NCBI RefSeq assembly: GCF_000428065.1 | Contig: NZ_ATZF01000002.1 | Span: 62,001 to 126,000, forward strand | Length of the DNA stretch: 64,000 bases | Origin: Shimazuella kribbensis DSM 45090 | Lineage (GTDB): Bacteria > Bacillota > Bacilli > Thermoactinomycetales > Thermoactinomycetaceae | Direction of reading: 5' to 3' | In this document: piece by piece, positions 18,134-27,309 of the stretch | Layout of the letters: each line of letters begins with the position of its first letter | Position numbering within the stretch: the first letter of the stretch is position 1 | Position numbers and translations under genes: made by a program | Notes under the pieces: model-generated | Seen by the model: only the letters and a program-made list of their open reading frames with translations | What the model was told of the DNA's origin: nothing | The model's database searches: none

Positions 18134-19009
18134 CTAATTGTTAGAGGTATTCACTTTTAATATTCCACTCTGTTTTACAAGACGATTCCATGTTTCAGGT
18201 CCAGGATATCCATCTGCATCTTGACCATATTTGGTACCTTTCCAACCCTGTGCTAATTGAAACTCTTGTACATTTAAGCGATCTGCTTCTGTAAACTGAT
18301 TGGATGGCCCTACACGATAATGTTTACCAAATCCGACTTTTTGCAACATAACCCCTAACTGATAAACATATTTGTTGTTTGCACCTTTGGTAAAGTACTG
18401 TTTGCCTGGGTAAGATGCTCCATAGTTAGCGATAGAGTTAAATCCAACTTTTGGATCTCCTTTCCACACATTGTTGCTCTTACCAGCATGAATCCATACA
18501 GGAGTTCCTAAGGGAATAGTATTGAACAATGCAACGACATCTTTGTTTTGCATACGAATGCAACCTTTAGAGATGTGCTTGCCAATGGAGCTAGGATTAT
18601 TGGTTCCGTGAATTCCATAATATTTCCCACCGTCTCCATTAACATTCAATCCATGCCAACGTACACCAAGTGGATTTGCAGGATTTGGTTTACCATCTAC
18701 AGTTCCCGGCACATTTTTCCATTGTGGATTAACGGTTTTCATCACAATAGGAAAAGTTCCTTCAGGTGTTGCGGAGGACGGGATTTTTTTGGAACCAGCT
18801 GGTATCTTTTCTTTATTTGCACCCGTTGCAACTGGATATACTTTTATCACCTTTCCATTCTGATACAAATAAAGTTTATTGACTGTTTTGTTAATCTCTA
18901 TTTTATAAGAGACTGGTGCAGCATTGGTTTGGGCTGGTAGCATTAACCCAACTAACATTGCCATTACGAAAGCGATGGAAAAACAAAAATATCCCTTTAA
19001 TTGTTTCAT
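18134..19009 (-). CDS. secreted L,D-transpeptidase with C-terminal peptidoglycan-binding domain
   Basis: A YkuD-family enzyme that makes 3-3 peptidoglycan cross-links or attaches stem peptides. A Sec signal peptide (residues 1-30, ending QTNA) is followed by a YkuD domain with HGTNN (H134) and HISKGCIRM, where C150 is the nucleophile and R152 is conserved. The usual SHGC is SKGC here. The last 85 residues form a peptidoglycan-binding unit: PGKQYFTKG, LGVMLQKVGFGKHY, VQEFQLAQGWKG and DGYPGPETW. This combination is also common in actinobacterial wall enzymes. It should act outside the membrane. It stands alone between terminators. Confidence 0.9.
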   Translation of the reverse strand: MKQLKGYFCFSIAFVMAMLVGLMLPAQTNAAPVSYKIEINKTVNKLYLYQNGKVIKVYPVATGANKEKIPAGSKKIPSSATPEGTFPIVMKTVNPQWKNVPGTVDGKPNPANPLGVRWHGLNVNGDGGKYYGIHGTNNPSSIGKHISKGCIRMQNKDVVALFNTIPLGTPVWIHAGKSNNVWKGDPKVGFNSIANYGASYPGKQYFTKGANNKYVYQLGVMLQKVGFGKHYRVGPSNQFTEADRLNVQEFQLAQGWKGTKYGQDADGYPGPETWNRLVKQSGILKVNTSNN

Positions 19010-19121
19010 TTTTTCTCCTCTTTTACAGTTACTATAAACATATTTAGCATAACGAAAAACGAACCTACAGAAAAGAAATAATTTAGTGACATTTATACTA
19101 ATTCACACTCTATAATAAAAG

Positions 19122-19148
19122 AAAATCCTGATAGATGATCAGGATTTT
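19122..19148 (-). terminator. terminator of the class D beta-lactamase gene
   Basis: AAAATCCTGA pairs with TCAGGATTTT around a 7-base loop just downstream of the stop on the minus strand. Confidence 0.75.
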
Positions 19149-19154
19149 GTGCCA

Positions 19155-20009
19155 TTATTCATAAATATGTTTATCTCTTAAAATATTAAATGTGATTTCC
19201 TTTGCTTTTCCGCTAGTAGCATTATTTTCTGCCTCGATGTTCGTCGCAAATATATACGTATTTCCTTCTTTTTCTACATAACCAACAAACCAACCATTAA
19301 TAGGAACTCCATTAATCACTGCATCTTTCCATCCCGTTCCGGTTTTTCCAGATAAAACAGCACCATTTTTTTGTTCCATCACAAGGATTTGTTTGACAAT
19401 ATCGATGTTTTGTTTCGAAAAAGGCAATTGGTAATTAACAAATCTTTTCAAAAATTCAACTTGTTCCAATGGAGAAATTTTAAGCGAAGATTGTAACCAA
19501 AAATTCGTCAATCCTCCTGAAATGTCCCTATTCCCGTATGACATAGCATTTAAATAAAATTGTTCTCTTGCTGCACCAATACGTTCTGCTACACTTTGAA
19601 AATACCAGATGGTAGAGTTTTGGATTGCCATTTTCAATGTTTGATCTTGATTCCAGCCTGCAAAAGGATATACGGTTCCATCCCATTTAAAAGTAGTATT
19701 TTCATCTTTTAATACCCCTGTCTGCAAACCGATTAAAGCATGAGGTACTTTAAAAGTAGAATTTGGTGAAACCCGCTTCACACTTTTCTCTTTATTATAG
19801 ATCGTGTATTGACTTTGTTTGGTATCGTACAAAACAAATGAACCATCAAATCCAGTAAAGTAGTTTTCTAAGTTTTCATATTGAAAATTAGATTTGATCC
19901 TATCCTTCTTTTCTACTTCTTTTGCATCTGTTTGATCTACTACTCCGAGCCAACTAGTCATTGCTACACTTCCTACAACAAAGGCACTTACTACTTTTCT
20001 AAAAAACAT
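19155..20009 (-). CDS. class D (OXA-type) beta-lactamase
   Basis: A 284-residue serine beta-lactamase of class D. The motifs are S84-T-F-K87 (nucleophile and the Lys that is carboxylated), S132-T-I in the second loop, Y158-G-N160, and K222-T-G224 followed by GWFVGYVEKEGN. The N-terminus is a signal peptide (VVGSVAMTSWLGVV) with no lipobox Cys, so it is exported or membrane-held. It resembles Gram-positive OXA-like enzymes and the sensor domain of BlaR, but it lacks the membrane metalloprotease part of BlaR. ATG 20009 follows GGGAGGAG by 7 bases; the longer frame includes that site. A LysR gene lies divergently upstream. Confidence 0.88.
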   Translation of the reverse strand: MFFRKVVSAFVVGSVAMTSWLGVVDQTDAKEVEKKDRIKSNFQYENLENYFTGFDGSFVLYDTKQSQYTIYNKEKSVKRVSPNSTFKVPHALIGLQTGVLKDENTTFKWDGTVYPFAGWNQDQTLKMAIQNSTIWYFQSVAERIGAAREQFYLNAMSYGNRDISGGLTNFWLQSSLKISPLEQVEFLKRFVNYQLPFSKQNIDIVKQILVMEQKNGAVLSGKTGTGWKDAVINGVPINGWFVGYVEKEGNTYIFATNIEAENNATSGKAKEITFNILRDKHIYE

Positions 20010-20115
20010 GGTGGTTCTCCTCCCATACATGGCCAAACTTTTCTTTTTCTATTGGCAAGATTTATAATAACAGAAAGTTGTTTTCTATAAGTAATATCAG
20101 ATATTTATGGGGCTT

Positions 20116-20130
20116 ATAACTATAGGTTAT
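20116..20130. promoter_or_regulatory. candidate LysR-type operator
   Basis: ATAAC-TATAG-GTTAT is a perfect dyad with a T-N11-A-like layout, placed 35-49 bases upstream of the LysR start in the 155-base region shared with the divergent beta-lactamase gene. It is a plausible autoregulatory or shared site. Confidence 0.4.
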
Positions 20131-20164
20131 ATCTTATACGTACTTGCATAGGAGGAATCGATAC

Positions 20165-21055
20165 ATGCTTACTTTCCAGCAACTACAGTACTTTATCACT
20201 ACTGTTCGACATGGAAGTATCAACAAAGCAGCAAAAATACTATATATATCACAACCAGCCTTAACCAAACAACTCACTCGCTTGGAAGAACAGGTCAAGT
20301 GTAAACTATTGGATCGTACTCATAGAGGAATAATCGTTACAGATGCAGGAAGATATTTATATGACAAGGCAAATTTTATATTGGACAAATTAGAAGAAAC
20401 CGAAAATCACTTACAATATTTCCGACCAAAAAATATCGTTCGTATTGGGGCTTTACCGAGTATCGCCAACTTCTTTCTTCCATCTTTTTTCGAACAAAAA
20501 AAAATTGGTTATACACCACAGATATCCACTTTTGATATCACTCAGATGCTCATCCATTCGGTAGAGGAAGGAAAATTAGATCTGGCCATTGTACAGGATG
20601 CTAATGTACATCTTCCTTTACATGTTTTTCATCTTTTTACAGAACCATATGTCGGGGTCTTTCCTATCGATCATCCTCTTGCACAATTAGATTCGATTAC
20701 TTTAACTGATTTTACGAATTATCCAATCCATATGTGGCATGATCCAAGCGACATGAGACAATCGCTTCGAAACCTTTGTAATTACTATGGTATCGAAGCA
20801 AAATTTATAGATGTCCCTTGGAATGAATCGTTATTGACTCATGTCTTAGAATACCAAGGAGTATCTTTTATACCAGAAACCGTAAGTAGACATATGAATA
20901 TATCCGATCTGGCGATCAAAACGATCAAACCACGCTCCTTTAATCGTAAAATTCAAGTCATAGCGAAAACAGATAAAAAACATATGATCTACGAAATATT
21001 TTCGGAACCAAATATGTTTGATACGATACCAATGAAGCAATTTATGCACTTCTAA
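20165..21055 (+). CDS. LysR family transcriptional regulator
   Basis: A 296-residue LysR regulator. The winged HTH is at residues 1-60 (FQQLQYFITTVRHGSINKAA, then YISQPALTKQLTRLEEQ, LLDRTHRGIIVTDAG). The co-inducer domain has the usual KLDLAIV and VGVFPIDHPLA segments. The effector is unknown. It is divergent from the class D beta-lactamase gene and could control it, as AmpR does for AmpC in other bacteria; this is inference only. ATG 20165 lies 8 bases after AGGAGG, which excludes the upstream TTG at 20144. Confidence 0.9.
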   Translation: MLTFQQLQYFITTVRHGSINKAAKILYISQPALTKQLTRLEEQVKCKLLDRTHRGIIVTDAGRYLYDKANFILDKLEETENHLQYFRPKNIVRIGALPSIANFFLPSFFEQKKIGYTPQISTFDITQMLIHSVEEGKLDLAIVQDANVHLPLHVFHLFTEPYVGVFPIDHPLAQLDSITLTDFTNYPIHMWHDPSDMRQSLRNLCNYYGIEAKFIDVPWNESLLTHVLEYQGVSFIPETVSRHMNISDLAIKTIKPRSFNRKIQVIAKTDKKHMIYEIFSEPNMFDTIPMKQFMHF

Positions 21056-21149
21056 CACTTGTTTCTACGATGCCACTTATCTTTCAACTAATTTCTTTTT
21101 GTAATATAATGAATAATATTTCGTCTACATACAAATAAGGAGAAGCTGC

Positions 21150-22685
21150 ATGACAGAACCTTCAAAGCTTACCAAACTCAATTTTGCCCTGTTACTCGGA
21201 AGCTTGTTAATAGGGATCCTTTTTAACTATTTGTTTTATGATAAAACCGTCGGTATCTCTTTCCCAATATTTTGGATTGTCCTTTATGTATTTTTCTATT
21301 TCATTTTTCAAGATAAATTGAAATTTGAAAAGACATTTGGATGGTTTTTAACCATACCCAACTTACTACTTATCTTTACTTTCTTGATCTTCTCAAGTGA
21401 AGATTTCTGGATACTTAATGCTATGCTGGTTATCATTCTTTTTATTGTTCAAAGCATACTCCTTACCAAAAATAACAAAAACCCATGGTACAAACTATCA
21501 TTCTTATGGGAATCCTTCAGAAAATCAATGGAATCGATGAGTAATATCCTCGTTCCATTTAAGATTATAGGAGAATGGGTAAGAACAAAAAGCAATAAAA
21601 CAGCATACGGAGTGGTGGGAAAGGTTATTATTGGTGTCCTTTTCTCTCTTCCGCTAATCGGTATTATCCTCATGTTGCTTACATCTGCGGATAGCATTTT
21701 TAGTCATTGGATGAATGAAATCCCAAATGTTTTAGGGGAGATAGATTTAGGAGATATTCCTTTTCAGATTTTTCTTATTTCGGTCATCTCTTTTGCTATA
21801 TTTTCCTATTTTTGGTCTTTAAAACATCCATTTGAAGAACCAGAGCTTCTTTCATTGAAAACAGAAAAAAAGCCATTTCACATTGATGGGATCATTACTT
21901 TAACGATCTTATTTCTCATCAATGTAGTTTACATTTTGTTCACTGCTATCCAAGTATCTTATCTATTTGGTGCAGCAAAACGTTTGCTACCAAAAGGCGT
22001 AACTTATGCAGAATACGCCACAAAAGGTTTCTATGAGCTAGTAACCGTCACTACACTTAATATTTTCATTGTGATACTTGTCATTTATTTAGTCCAAAAA
22101 ACGCAACCGGCTATTTATCGAATAGTCCAAATCTTATTAAGCCTGCTTACGACATGTACTGCTTTTATTTTGGTATCGGCTTTTCAAAAGTTATCACTTT
22201 ATGAAGAAGTTTACGGTTACACGTATACACGAATACTTGTACATGCTTTTATGATCTTACTTTTGTTGTTATTTGTGGTTGCCATGATCAAAACTTGGAA
22301 AAATACAATCTCTTTGATGCAAGTTTACGTTATTGTCTTTTTAGTGTGGTATGTAGGATTAAATTACATCAACATCGACCATATTATCGCGAAACAAAAT
22401 GTAGAACGATATTTTGCCACCGAACAAATAGAAAAAAAACCACTGACTATCGGCGCGAGTTATGATCGCGATGGTTATAACGAATATATTGATTTATTTT
22501 ACTTAAACTCACTTTCCTATGATGCAGTTCCGCAACTAATAAAGCTAAGAAAAGATCCAAAATTAAAATCAATCATCGATAAAGAACTACAAATCATAGA
22601 AAAGAGGTTAAACCAAGAATCCGACTGGCAGTCCTTTAACTTCTCCAAATACCAAGCAGAACAATTAATCAAGAATGCGAAATAA
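21150..22685 (+). CDS. DUF4173 family integral membrane protein
   Basis: A 511-residue protein with about 10-12 hydrophobic segments and a hydrophilic C-terminal tail of about 90 residues. DUF4173 landmarks are VTYAEYATKGFYELV, LYEEVYGYTYTRILVHAFM and the closing IDLFYLNSLSYDAVPQL region. The function of the family is unknown. GGAGAAG precedes the ATG and a strong terminator follows. It is a single gene. Confidence 0.85.
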   Translation: MTEPSKLTKLNFALLLGSLLIGILFNYLFYDKTVGISFPIFWIVLYVFFYFIFQDKLKFEKTFGWFLTIPNLLLIFTFLIFSSEDFWILNAMLVIILFIVQSILLTKNNKNPWYKLSFLWESFRKSMESMSNILVPFKIIGEWVRTKSNKTAYGVVGKVIIGVLFSLPLIGIILMLLTSADSIFSHWMNEIPNVLGEIDLGDIPFQIFLISVISFAIFSYFWSLKHPFEEPELLSLKTEKKPFHIDGIITLTILFLINVVYILFTAIQVSYLFGAAKRLLPKGVTYAEYATKGFYELVTVTTLNIFIVILVIYLVQKTQPAIYRIVQILLSLLTTCTAFILVSAFQKLSLYEEVYGYTYTRILVHAFMILLLLLFVVAMIKTWKNTISLMQVYVIVFLVWYVGLNYINIDHIIAKQNVERYFATEQIEKKPLTIGASYDRDGYNEYIDLFYLNSLSYDAVPQLIKLRKDPKLKSIIDKELQIIEKRLNQESDWQSFNFSKYQAEQLIKNAK

Positions 22686-22686
22686 C

Positions 22687-22721
22687 AAAACCCGCAGCCT
22701 TTTCATATGGCTGTGGGTTTT
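22687..22721. terminator. bidirectional terminator
   Basis: AAAACCCGCAGCC pairs with GGCTGTGGGTTTT, closing the DUF4173 gene and the convergent gene. Confidence 0.85.
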
Positions 22722-22728
22722 GTTTCGA

Positions 22729-23238
22729 CTACGGAGAACATGTAACGCTTTTGTATTTTTTTAATTCATCGATTACCTCATCAAGATTTACCTCTAAAAA
22801 ACCCACAAGTACAATCGCGATTGTAGAGCCTTCTACATCTGTTATCACTAACTGATTCATTCGACGTCCTTGGAATCGATTATTGCGAAACTCTATTTCA
22901 CCTAACTGATCCCACGTTCTGCTTAATTTTTCCTTTGGAGAATGATATACAGATAAACCATTTTTATCAAAAGATAATATGGGTTCCTGTATCTTTAGAA
23001 ATTTCCGATTTGCATTGAAGCTAAAAAACGAAATTTGACCTGTTAATCCAAAAAAGAGAAATGGAATGATCAAAATAAAATTTCTTATCTCTATTGACTG
23101 ATTATGAGCATATTGGGTAATAAGTGTACCAATTAGTATAAAAAAGATAAAAAGTCCTATTCCATAAAAAAGAAGCATCAAAATAATATTTGCAATCAAT
23201 AACCTCTTTCTTTTCTCTCTATTTTGATAAATTTCCAT
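22729..23238 (-). CDS. two-helix membrane protein with PH-like C-terminal domain
   Basis: A hypothetical 169-residue protein. Two membrane segments (residues 13-38 and 52-72) are followed by a soluble domain. The pattern ILSFDKNGLSVYH, TWDQLGEIEFRNN, MNQLVITDVEG and DEVIDELKKY resembles the PH-like domain of STM3941-type proteins. Its function is unknown. AGGAG lies about 10 bases before the ATG. Confidence 0.65.
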   Translation of the reverse strand: MEIYQNREKRKRLLIANIILMLLFYGIGLFIFFILIGTLITQYAHNQSIEIRNFILIIPFLFFGLTGQISFFSFNANRKFLKIQEPILSFDKNGLSVYHSPKEKLSRTWDQLGEIEFRNNRFQGRRMNQLVITDVEGSTIAIVLVGFLEVNLDEVIDELKKYKSVTCSP

Positions 23239-23514
23239 GAGTTAAAACTCCTACTATTTCTTTATTTCTCGCATTTTAACATCTTACCATTTACTCCCTA
23301 TGATCATCAATATAAAAAGCCCATATGTCTATAAATCATAGGGCTGATATCAATGCTATGATAACGACCAAAACAAATGTTGATTCTTCTGCTTATTCTC
23401 CAACCACACTTTCAGGAGATTTCCAAATATCCAAACCCAATATCCCATTTGAATTATGTGATTTACGTTGTTAGAAATGCTATATTCTCTTTGTGTGACA
23501 GTGATCTAGCAGCA
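23239..23514. other. intergenic region without a recognised gene
   Basis: It contains an imperfect hairpin near 23318-23345 (AGCCCATATG...CATAGGGCT) and no convincing reading frame or promoter. Confidence 0.3.
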
Positions 23515-23557
23515 AAAAATCTATCTCAACCAACACAGATAGATTTTTCCCTTTTTT
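23515..23557. terminator. terminator of the YdcF-like gene
   Basis: AAAAATCTATCT (23515-23526) pairs with AGATAGATTTTT (23537-23548). It has U-runs on both strands. Confidence 0.8.
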
Positions 23558-23562
23558 ATTTA

Positions 23563-24216
23563 TCATAGTCCCGAAATATTTTTGTCAAGGGGCACGATAT
23601 CACCTTTTGTTCCATAGTGAAGAATACGTAAATATTCGCCATAAACATAAGAACGACTATCTTGTTCATTCATCCAATTGGACCGAGAAATGACTTGATT
23701 TTCCCAAATTGACGTATCGAATGGGTATGAAAGAAAAGAAATCGAGGAAGGTAACTGCTTTTGCAACGTTCGTAGTTGTCTGCCTGCCGCGTAACTTTTG
23801 CAAATAAATGCTAATTTATTTACCTTCGAAAAATCATAGACATCTTTGGCAAACAATATATTTTCCAATGAATCAGTAGAACGATCTTCTAACGTTATCG
23901 CTTTTTCTGGAACTCCTAAATCTAAAAGTTTCTCTTTCATCACATGAGACTCTCTTCTGTTTTTATCTTTCCATGTAGGATGAAGAATTGCTCCCGGCTT
24001 TATTCCTCCTGTTAATAGGATATGACTAGCTAATCCATTCTGGTATAGTTGAAAAGTGGTTTCCCAACTACCAGGATGTGTTCCTCCAAAAACAAACAAC
24101 AGATCACATGTTTCGTGTTCTTTTCCTAGTTGATCAGTCTTTAAAAAGACGACTTCAGTCAAAGCTTTAATTTGATCTGGTGTGAGCCGAGGAACATCTG
24201 GACATTTTGGAATCAT
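23563..24216 (-). CDS. YdcF/DUF218 family protein
   Basis: A 217-residue soluble DUF218 protein with the Rossmann-like pattern: LLFVFGGTHPGSW (phosphate-binding-like loop), QNGLASHILLTGG, ESHVMKEKLLDLGVP, AITLEDRSTDSLENILFAKD and AFICKSYAAGRQLRTL. Relatives include E. coli YdcF (binds S-adenosylmethionine in vitro) and SanA/ElyC of envelope metabolism. No membrane segment is present. AGAGGAG precedes the ATG. Confidence 0.8.
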   Translation of the reverse strand: MIPKCPDVPRLTPDQIKALTEVVFLKTDQLGKEHETCDLLFVFGGTHPGSWETTFQLYQNGLASHILLTGGIKPGAILHPTWKDKNRRESHVMKEKLLDLGVPEKAITLEDRSTDSLENILFAKDVYDFSKVNKLAFICKSYAAGRQLRTLQKQLPSSISFLSYPFDTSIWENQVISRSNWMNEQDSRSYVYGEYLRILHYGTKGDIVPLDKNISGL

Positions 24217-24302
24217 TTTATCAACTCCTCTTTCAAATAAAAGACAGAACCCAGAAAGTAACGCAAAATAAAAACATCAGAATAGAAAGGATGTCTACCT
24301 AT

Positions 24303-24740
24303 ATGCCTGAACATTACAACAATTCATTCTATGACCAATTAGATGATTTAAACAGTATACTTGGATCAATCTTATATGATATGGAAGAGAAAAAAGAGGA
24401 CATCGTCGTTCCAAATGATGATCTTCAAGCGGAATTACGGATGGTGAAAAATTTACTTGATGATACTTGCTTAAATGATGTTATACCCGTTTTAGATAAA
24501 TTGATCGCAACTATCCCTGTATCAGTATTGGAAGAATCCAAAGTGTATTCAGATATCGGACAAATGATACAAAGTGATAAAGAAATTTTGATAGAATGCA
24601 AAACCGACATTAATAACATTCTCCTCCATCTGGAAAATGTACAAAGAAAAGCAGTAGATCGGAAAGAATCATTACTAGAATATTTGGAAATAAAATTGAG
24701 AGATACAAATGTGATTATCCTCGATACCTTCTATTCTTAA
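24303..24740 (+). CDS. hypothetical alpha-helical protein
   Basis: I do not recognise this 145-residue acidic protein. It is predicted to be nearly all helix, with heptad-like stretches (DQLDDLNSILGSILYDMEEK, and ILLHLENVQRKAVDRKESLL) that could form a coiled coil or bundle. The ATG at 24303 is 12 bases after AGAAAGG; an ATG at 24291 overlaps that site. It is divergent from the YdcF-like gene. Confidence 0.55.
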   Translation: MPEHYNNSFYDQLDDLNSILGSILYDMEEKKEDIVVPNDDLQAELRMVKNLLDDTCLNDVIPVLDKLIATIPVSVLEESKVYSDIGQMIQSDKEILIECKTDINNILLHLENVQRKAVDRKESLLEYLEIKLRDTNVIILDTFYS

Positions 24741-24799
24741 TTATATGATAAAAGATATTGTATGCCCTTGCTGTACGTTGGAAGCAAGCATCATCCATC

Positions 24800-25146
24800 C
24801 TACAGGAGAATCCCTTCTTCGCCCGCAGCCCAGTACCTATACCGCATGAACTCCTCGAGTTCCGAGTATAGGTTTTTCTTGGTGGGATTAGTGGACTTCA
24901 TCATCACTTTGCCATCCGCTTCGTAGAACTTGACATTACGAATCTTGATGAACTGTGAAGTCATCGAAGCTCGCGGCTGGAGGGGAATCAACACATACCC
25001 TACCCATCTCCTACCTTTGCGAACGTGTGACGAGTCTCCGAAATATGGACTTCAAAGATCGATTTGACCACGACGATGTGATGCATATCCGTCTCAGAAA
25101 TCTCGATCCCAGTCGTGATTTCTGGTCGGTTGCCCTTGTCTAACAA
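24800..25146 (-). pseudogene. frameshifted gene of unknown function, GC-richer than its surroundings
   Basis: A TTG at 25146 behind GAGAGGAGATACC opens a frame beginning (M)LDKGNRPEITTGIEISETD, continuing VVVKSIFEVHISETRHTFAKVG and then hitting TAG. In the next frame the sequence goes on with TSQFIKIRNVKFYEADGKVM, STNPTKKNLYSELEEF and MRYRYWAAGEEGILL to a stop at 24800. The two halves read like one protein broken by a frameshift. I do not know the family. Base use is richer in G and C than in the neighbours, suggesting transfer. Confidence 0.45.
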
Positions 25147-25254
25147 GGTATCTCCTCTCATCTATGAATCTACTGATCTTTGTTATATTATAAACTTATC
25201 TGCATCACTTGTCTTATGTTAAAACGACGGTAAAAAAGTAGGGTGGTTTGTCAA

Positions 25255-25920
25255 ATGTGTGGTAGATTTACCCTTTCTACAGAGGAAAAAGAATTAGAAG
25301 ATAAATTTCAATTCACTCTCGACATTCCTATTGCCAAAAGATACAACATCTCTCCTACCCAATCCGTGCTTGCACTAACCCAAGGACAAAACGAAAGAAA
25401 AGCACATTTATTTCGCTGGGGTTTGGTTCCTTTCTGGGCAAAAGACCTAAAAATAGGTAGCAAGATGATTAATGCAAGATCCGAAACATTACACGAAAAA
25501 CCAAGCTTTCGCCACTTGATCAAGAGGAATCGATGTATTATTCTTTCTAATGGTTTTTTCGAATGGAAAAAAGAAGGAAATAAAAAACAACCTTATTACA
25601 TCCAAGTCGACAATGGGAAACCTTTTTCTTTTGCTGGCCTTTGGGATACATGGTCCAATGATAGAGAACAAATAACCACTTGTACGATCATTACTACTAC
25701 TCCAAATACACTCATGAAAGAATTACATCATCGAATGCCTGTCATTCTTGATAAAGATGGAGAAAAAGCTTGGTTGGATGAGTCACTCACGGATACTGAT
25801 TATTTGCAATCATTGATGACCCCTTTTGCCAGTGAAAAAATGCATGCATATCCAGTATCTATCGATGTAAATAATCCAAGAAATGACCATGCTGACAATA
25901 TCATCGCTTTGTCCTCCTGA
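25255..25920 (+). CDS. SOS response-associated peptidase (SRAP; YedK/HMCES family)
   Basis: SRAP proteins form a stable thiazolidine link with abasic sites in single-stranded DNA. The family needs the second residue, Cys2, exposed after Met removal, so translation must begin at ATG 25255 (MCGRFTLS) and not 12 bases earlier. Other marks are YNISPTQSVLAL, LFRWGLVPFWAK, INARSETLHEKPSFR (catalytic Asn and Glu), RCIILSNGFFEWKK and the catalytic His in HHRMPVIL. The 221-residue length is typical. AGGGTGG precedes the start. I saw no clear LexA box upstream. Confidence 0.93.
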   Translation: MCGRFTLSTEEKELEDKFQFTLDIPIAKRYNISPTQSVLALTQGQNERKAHLFRWGLVPFWAKDLKIGSKMINARSETLHEKPSFRHLIKRNRCIILSNGFFEWKKEGNKKQPYYIQVDNGKPFSFAGLWDTWSNDREQITTCTIITTTPNTLMKELHHRMPVILDKDGEKAWLDESLTDTDYLQSLMTPFASEKMHAYPVSIDVNNPRNDHADNIIALSS

Positions 25921-25924
25921 AAAC

Positions 25925-25953
25925 AAAAAAGCATTCAATCGAATGCTTTTTTT
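25925..25953 (+). terminator. terminator of the SRAP gene
   Basis: AAAAAAGCATTC pairs with GAATGC, followed by seven T. Confidence 0.85.
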
Positions 25954-25994
25954 GAGAATCTTATCTACCAACTCAGCAGACTTAAATGCTCCAT

Positions 25995-26624
25995 CTATCC
26001 CACTGGTGTAACAAACAAAAAACTAATAGATAAGGGCAGATACCACAGTACGATTGCAATTACAAACGTTACGATAGTAGGTAGAGAAATCACCTTTTGA
26101 AATCCCATTGCGGCAATTATCCAGTTCCAAATGGTGAAAATAGTAATATATCCAAATACAAACGAAAAGTGACCAGTAGATAAATGCAACAAGTCTTGTA
26201 AATTATAACTAAAAAATCCTTCTCCCCATTCCAAAACATGCGCCAAAGCCTGGATAATAAGAGCTAAGATAGGGATAACTTGCAAGAAAATCGACAAAGA
26301 AAATATTTGTTTCAAACTAACCTGTTTACGAAAAACTTTCGCTATTGCATAAACGATAAAACCGATAATAAAAATAGACACCCAAAACGACAAAAGATCA
26401 ATTATTAGAGCATTTACAGGTAAATAGGTATACGAAATAGTTGGAGGAGTTTGCACAGAATCAAGCGGCCATTCCTCGGTTTTCACACGACTAACAAAAA
26501 GCATTCCTAACATATGAAATAAGGAAAGAATGATGAGAGGCAACCAAATAACAGGCTGCATCCGTATTCGTTCAAATTCCATTCGAGGTCTCCAAATCAT
26601 TCCTAATATAATTGGTTTGTTCAC
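25995..26624 (-). CDS. Yip1 domain-containing membrane protein
   Basis: A 209-residue protein with five hydrophobic segments. The N-terminal MIWRPRMEFERIRMQPVIW is the usual lead-in of bacterial Yip1 proteins, followed by a segment, a loop with YTYLPVN, and four more segments. The function of bacterial members is unknown; Bacillus YufK- and YpjP-like contexts do not help here. Translation starts at GTG 26624, 8 bases after AGAGGAGAG. Confidence 0.75.
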   Translation of the reverse strand: MNKPIILGMIWRPRMEFERIRMQPVIWLPLIILSLFHMLGMLFVSRVKTEEWPLDSVQTPPTISYTYLPVNALIIDLLSFWVSIFIIGFIVYAIAKVFRKQVSLKQIFSLSIFLQVIPILALIIQALAHVLEWGEGFFSYNLQDLLHLSTGHFSFVFGYITIFTIWNWIIAAMGFQKVISLPTIVTFVIAIVLWYLPLSISFLFVTPVG

Positions 26625-26774
26625 AATTTAACTCTCCTCTCATAAAACACGAAGCGAAAAATGCAAAATCATGCCTATTAACCAAGGTATATTTTACATT
26701 TTGTCGGTTTCTATATTTTATGAAATAATAATAACATAAAAATATATGCGTAATATGTATTCGAGGTGTAAGAA

Positions 26775-27269
26775 ATGGATCCAAACCAATATGATTGGGT
26801 GAAACAAACAAGAGCGATACTATTAGATTTTTGTGAAGAAATAGAACCAAATGATTTTACTAGGAAAGTGACTGGCTTTGGTTTTCCTTCCATACGTGAT
26901 TTACTTGTCCACATTGCAGACTGCTACATTGCTTGGTTGGGTTCATTTGTACTCCTTCATACAAAAAAACCACTAACGCCAAAGGAATATTTAAAGCAAA
27001 TGGATATACAAGCTGTCCGTGATCGATTTGCACTATCTGATAAATATGTAGAGCAATTTTTCAAAACATTGACACCTGATCAAAGAAACATTCCAATGGA
27101 ACGTGAAATATTATGGAGAAATACAGAAGATTTCATTACAACAACACCAAATAAACTTCTCCTCCACACAATCACACATGAGTTTCATCATAAAGGTCAA
27201 ATCGTCACCATGGCTCGACAAATGGGATACGATGAAATTCCTGGCACAGATATATCTGATGTTGATTAG
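26775..27269 (+). CDS. DinB/YfiT-like four-helix metalloprotein
   Basis: A 164-residue DinB-superfamily protein. The metal-binding His triad is visible as HIADCYIAWL and THEFHHKGQI (first and third His). DinB proteins form a four-helix bundle; known relatives are bacillithiol or maleylpyruvate transferases and damage-inducible proteins of unknown activity. GAGGTG precedes the ATG. A second DinB gene is at 62.2 kb but is only distantly similar. Confidence 0.85.
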   Translation: MDPNQYDWVKQTRAILLDFCEEIEPNDFTRKVTGFGFPSIRDLLVHIADCYIAWLGSFVLLHTKKPLTPKEYLKQMDIQAVRDRFALSDKYVEQFFKTLTPDQRNIPMEREILWRNTEDFITTTPNKLLLHTITHEFHHKGQIVTMARQMGYDEIPGTDISDVD

Positions 27270-27306
27270 TAAACCCAGCTATGACTTCAAACCATAGCTG
27301 GGTTTA
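27270..27306. terminator. bidirectional terminator
   Basis: TAAACCCAGCTATG (27270-27283) pairs with CATAGCTGGGTTTA (27293-27306), between DinB and the convergent MerR gene. Confidence 0.8.
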
Positions 27307-27309
27307 TGT

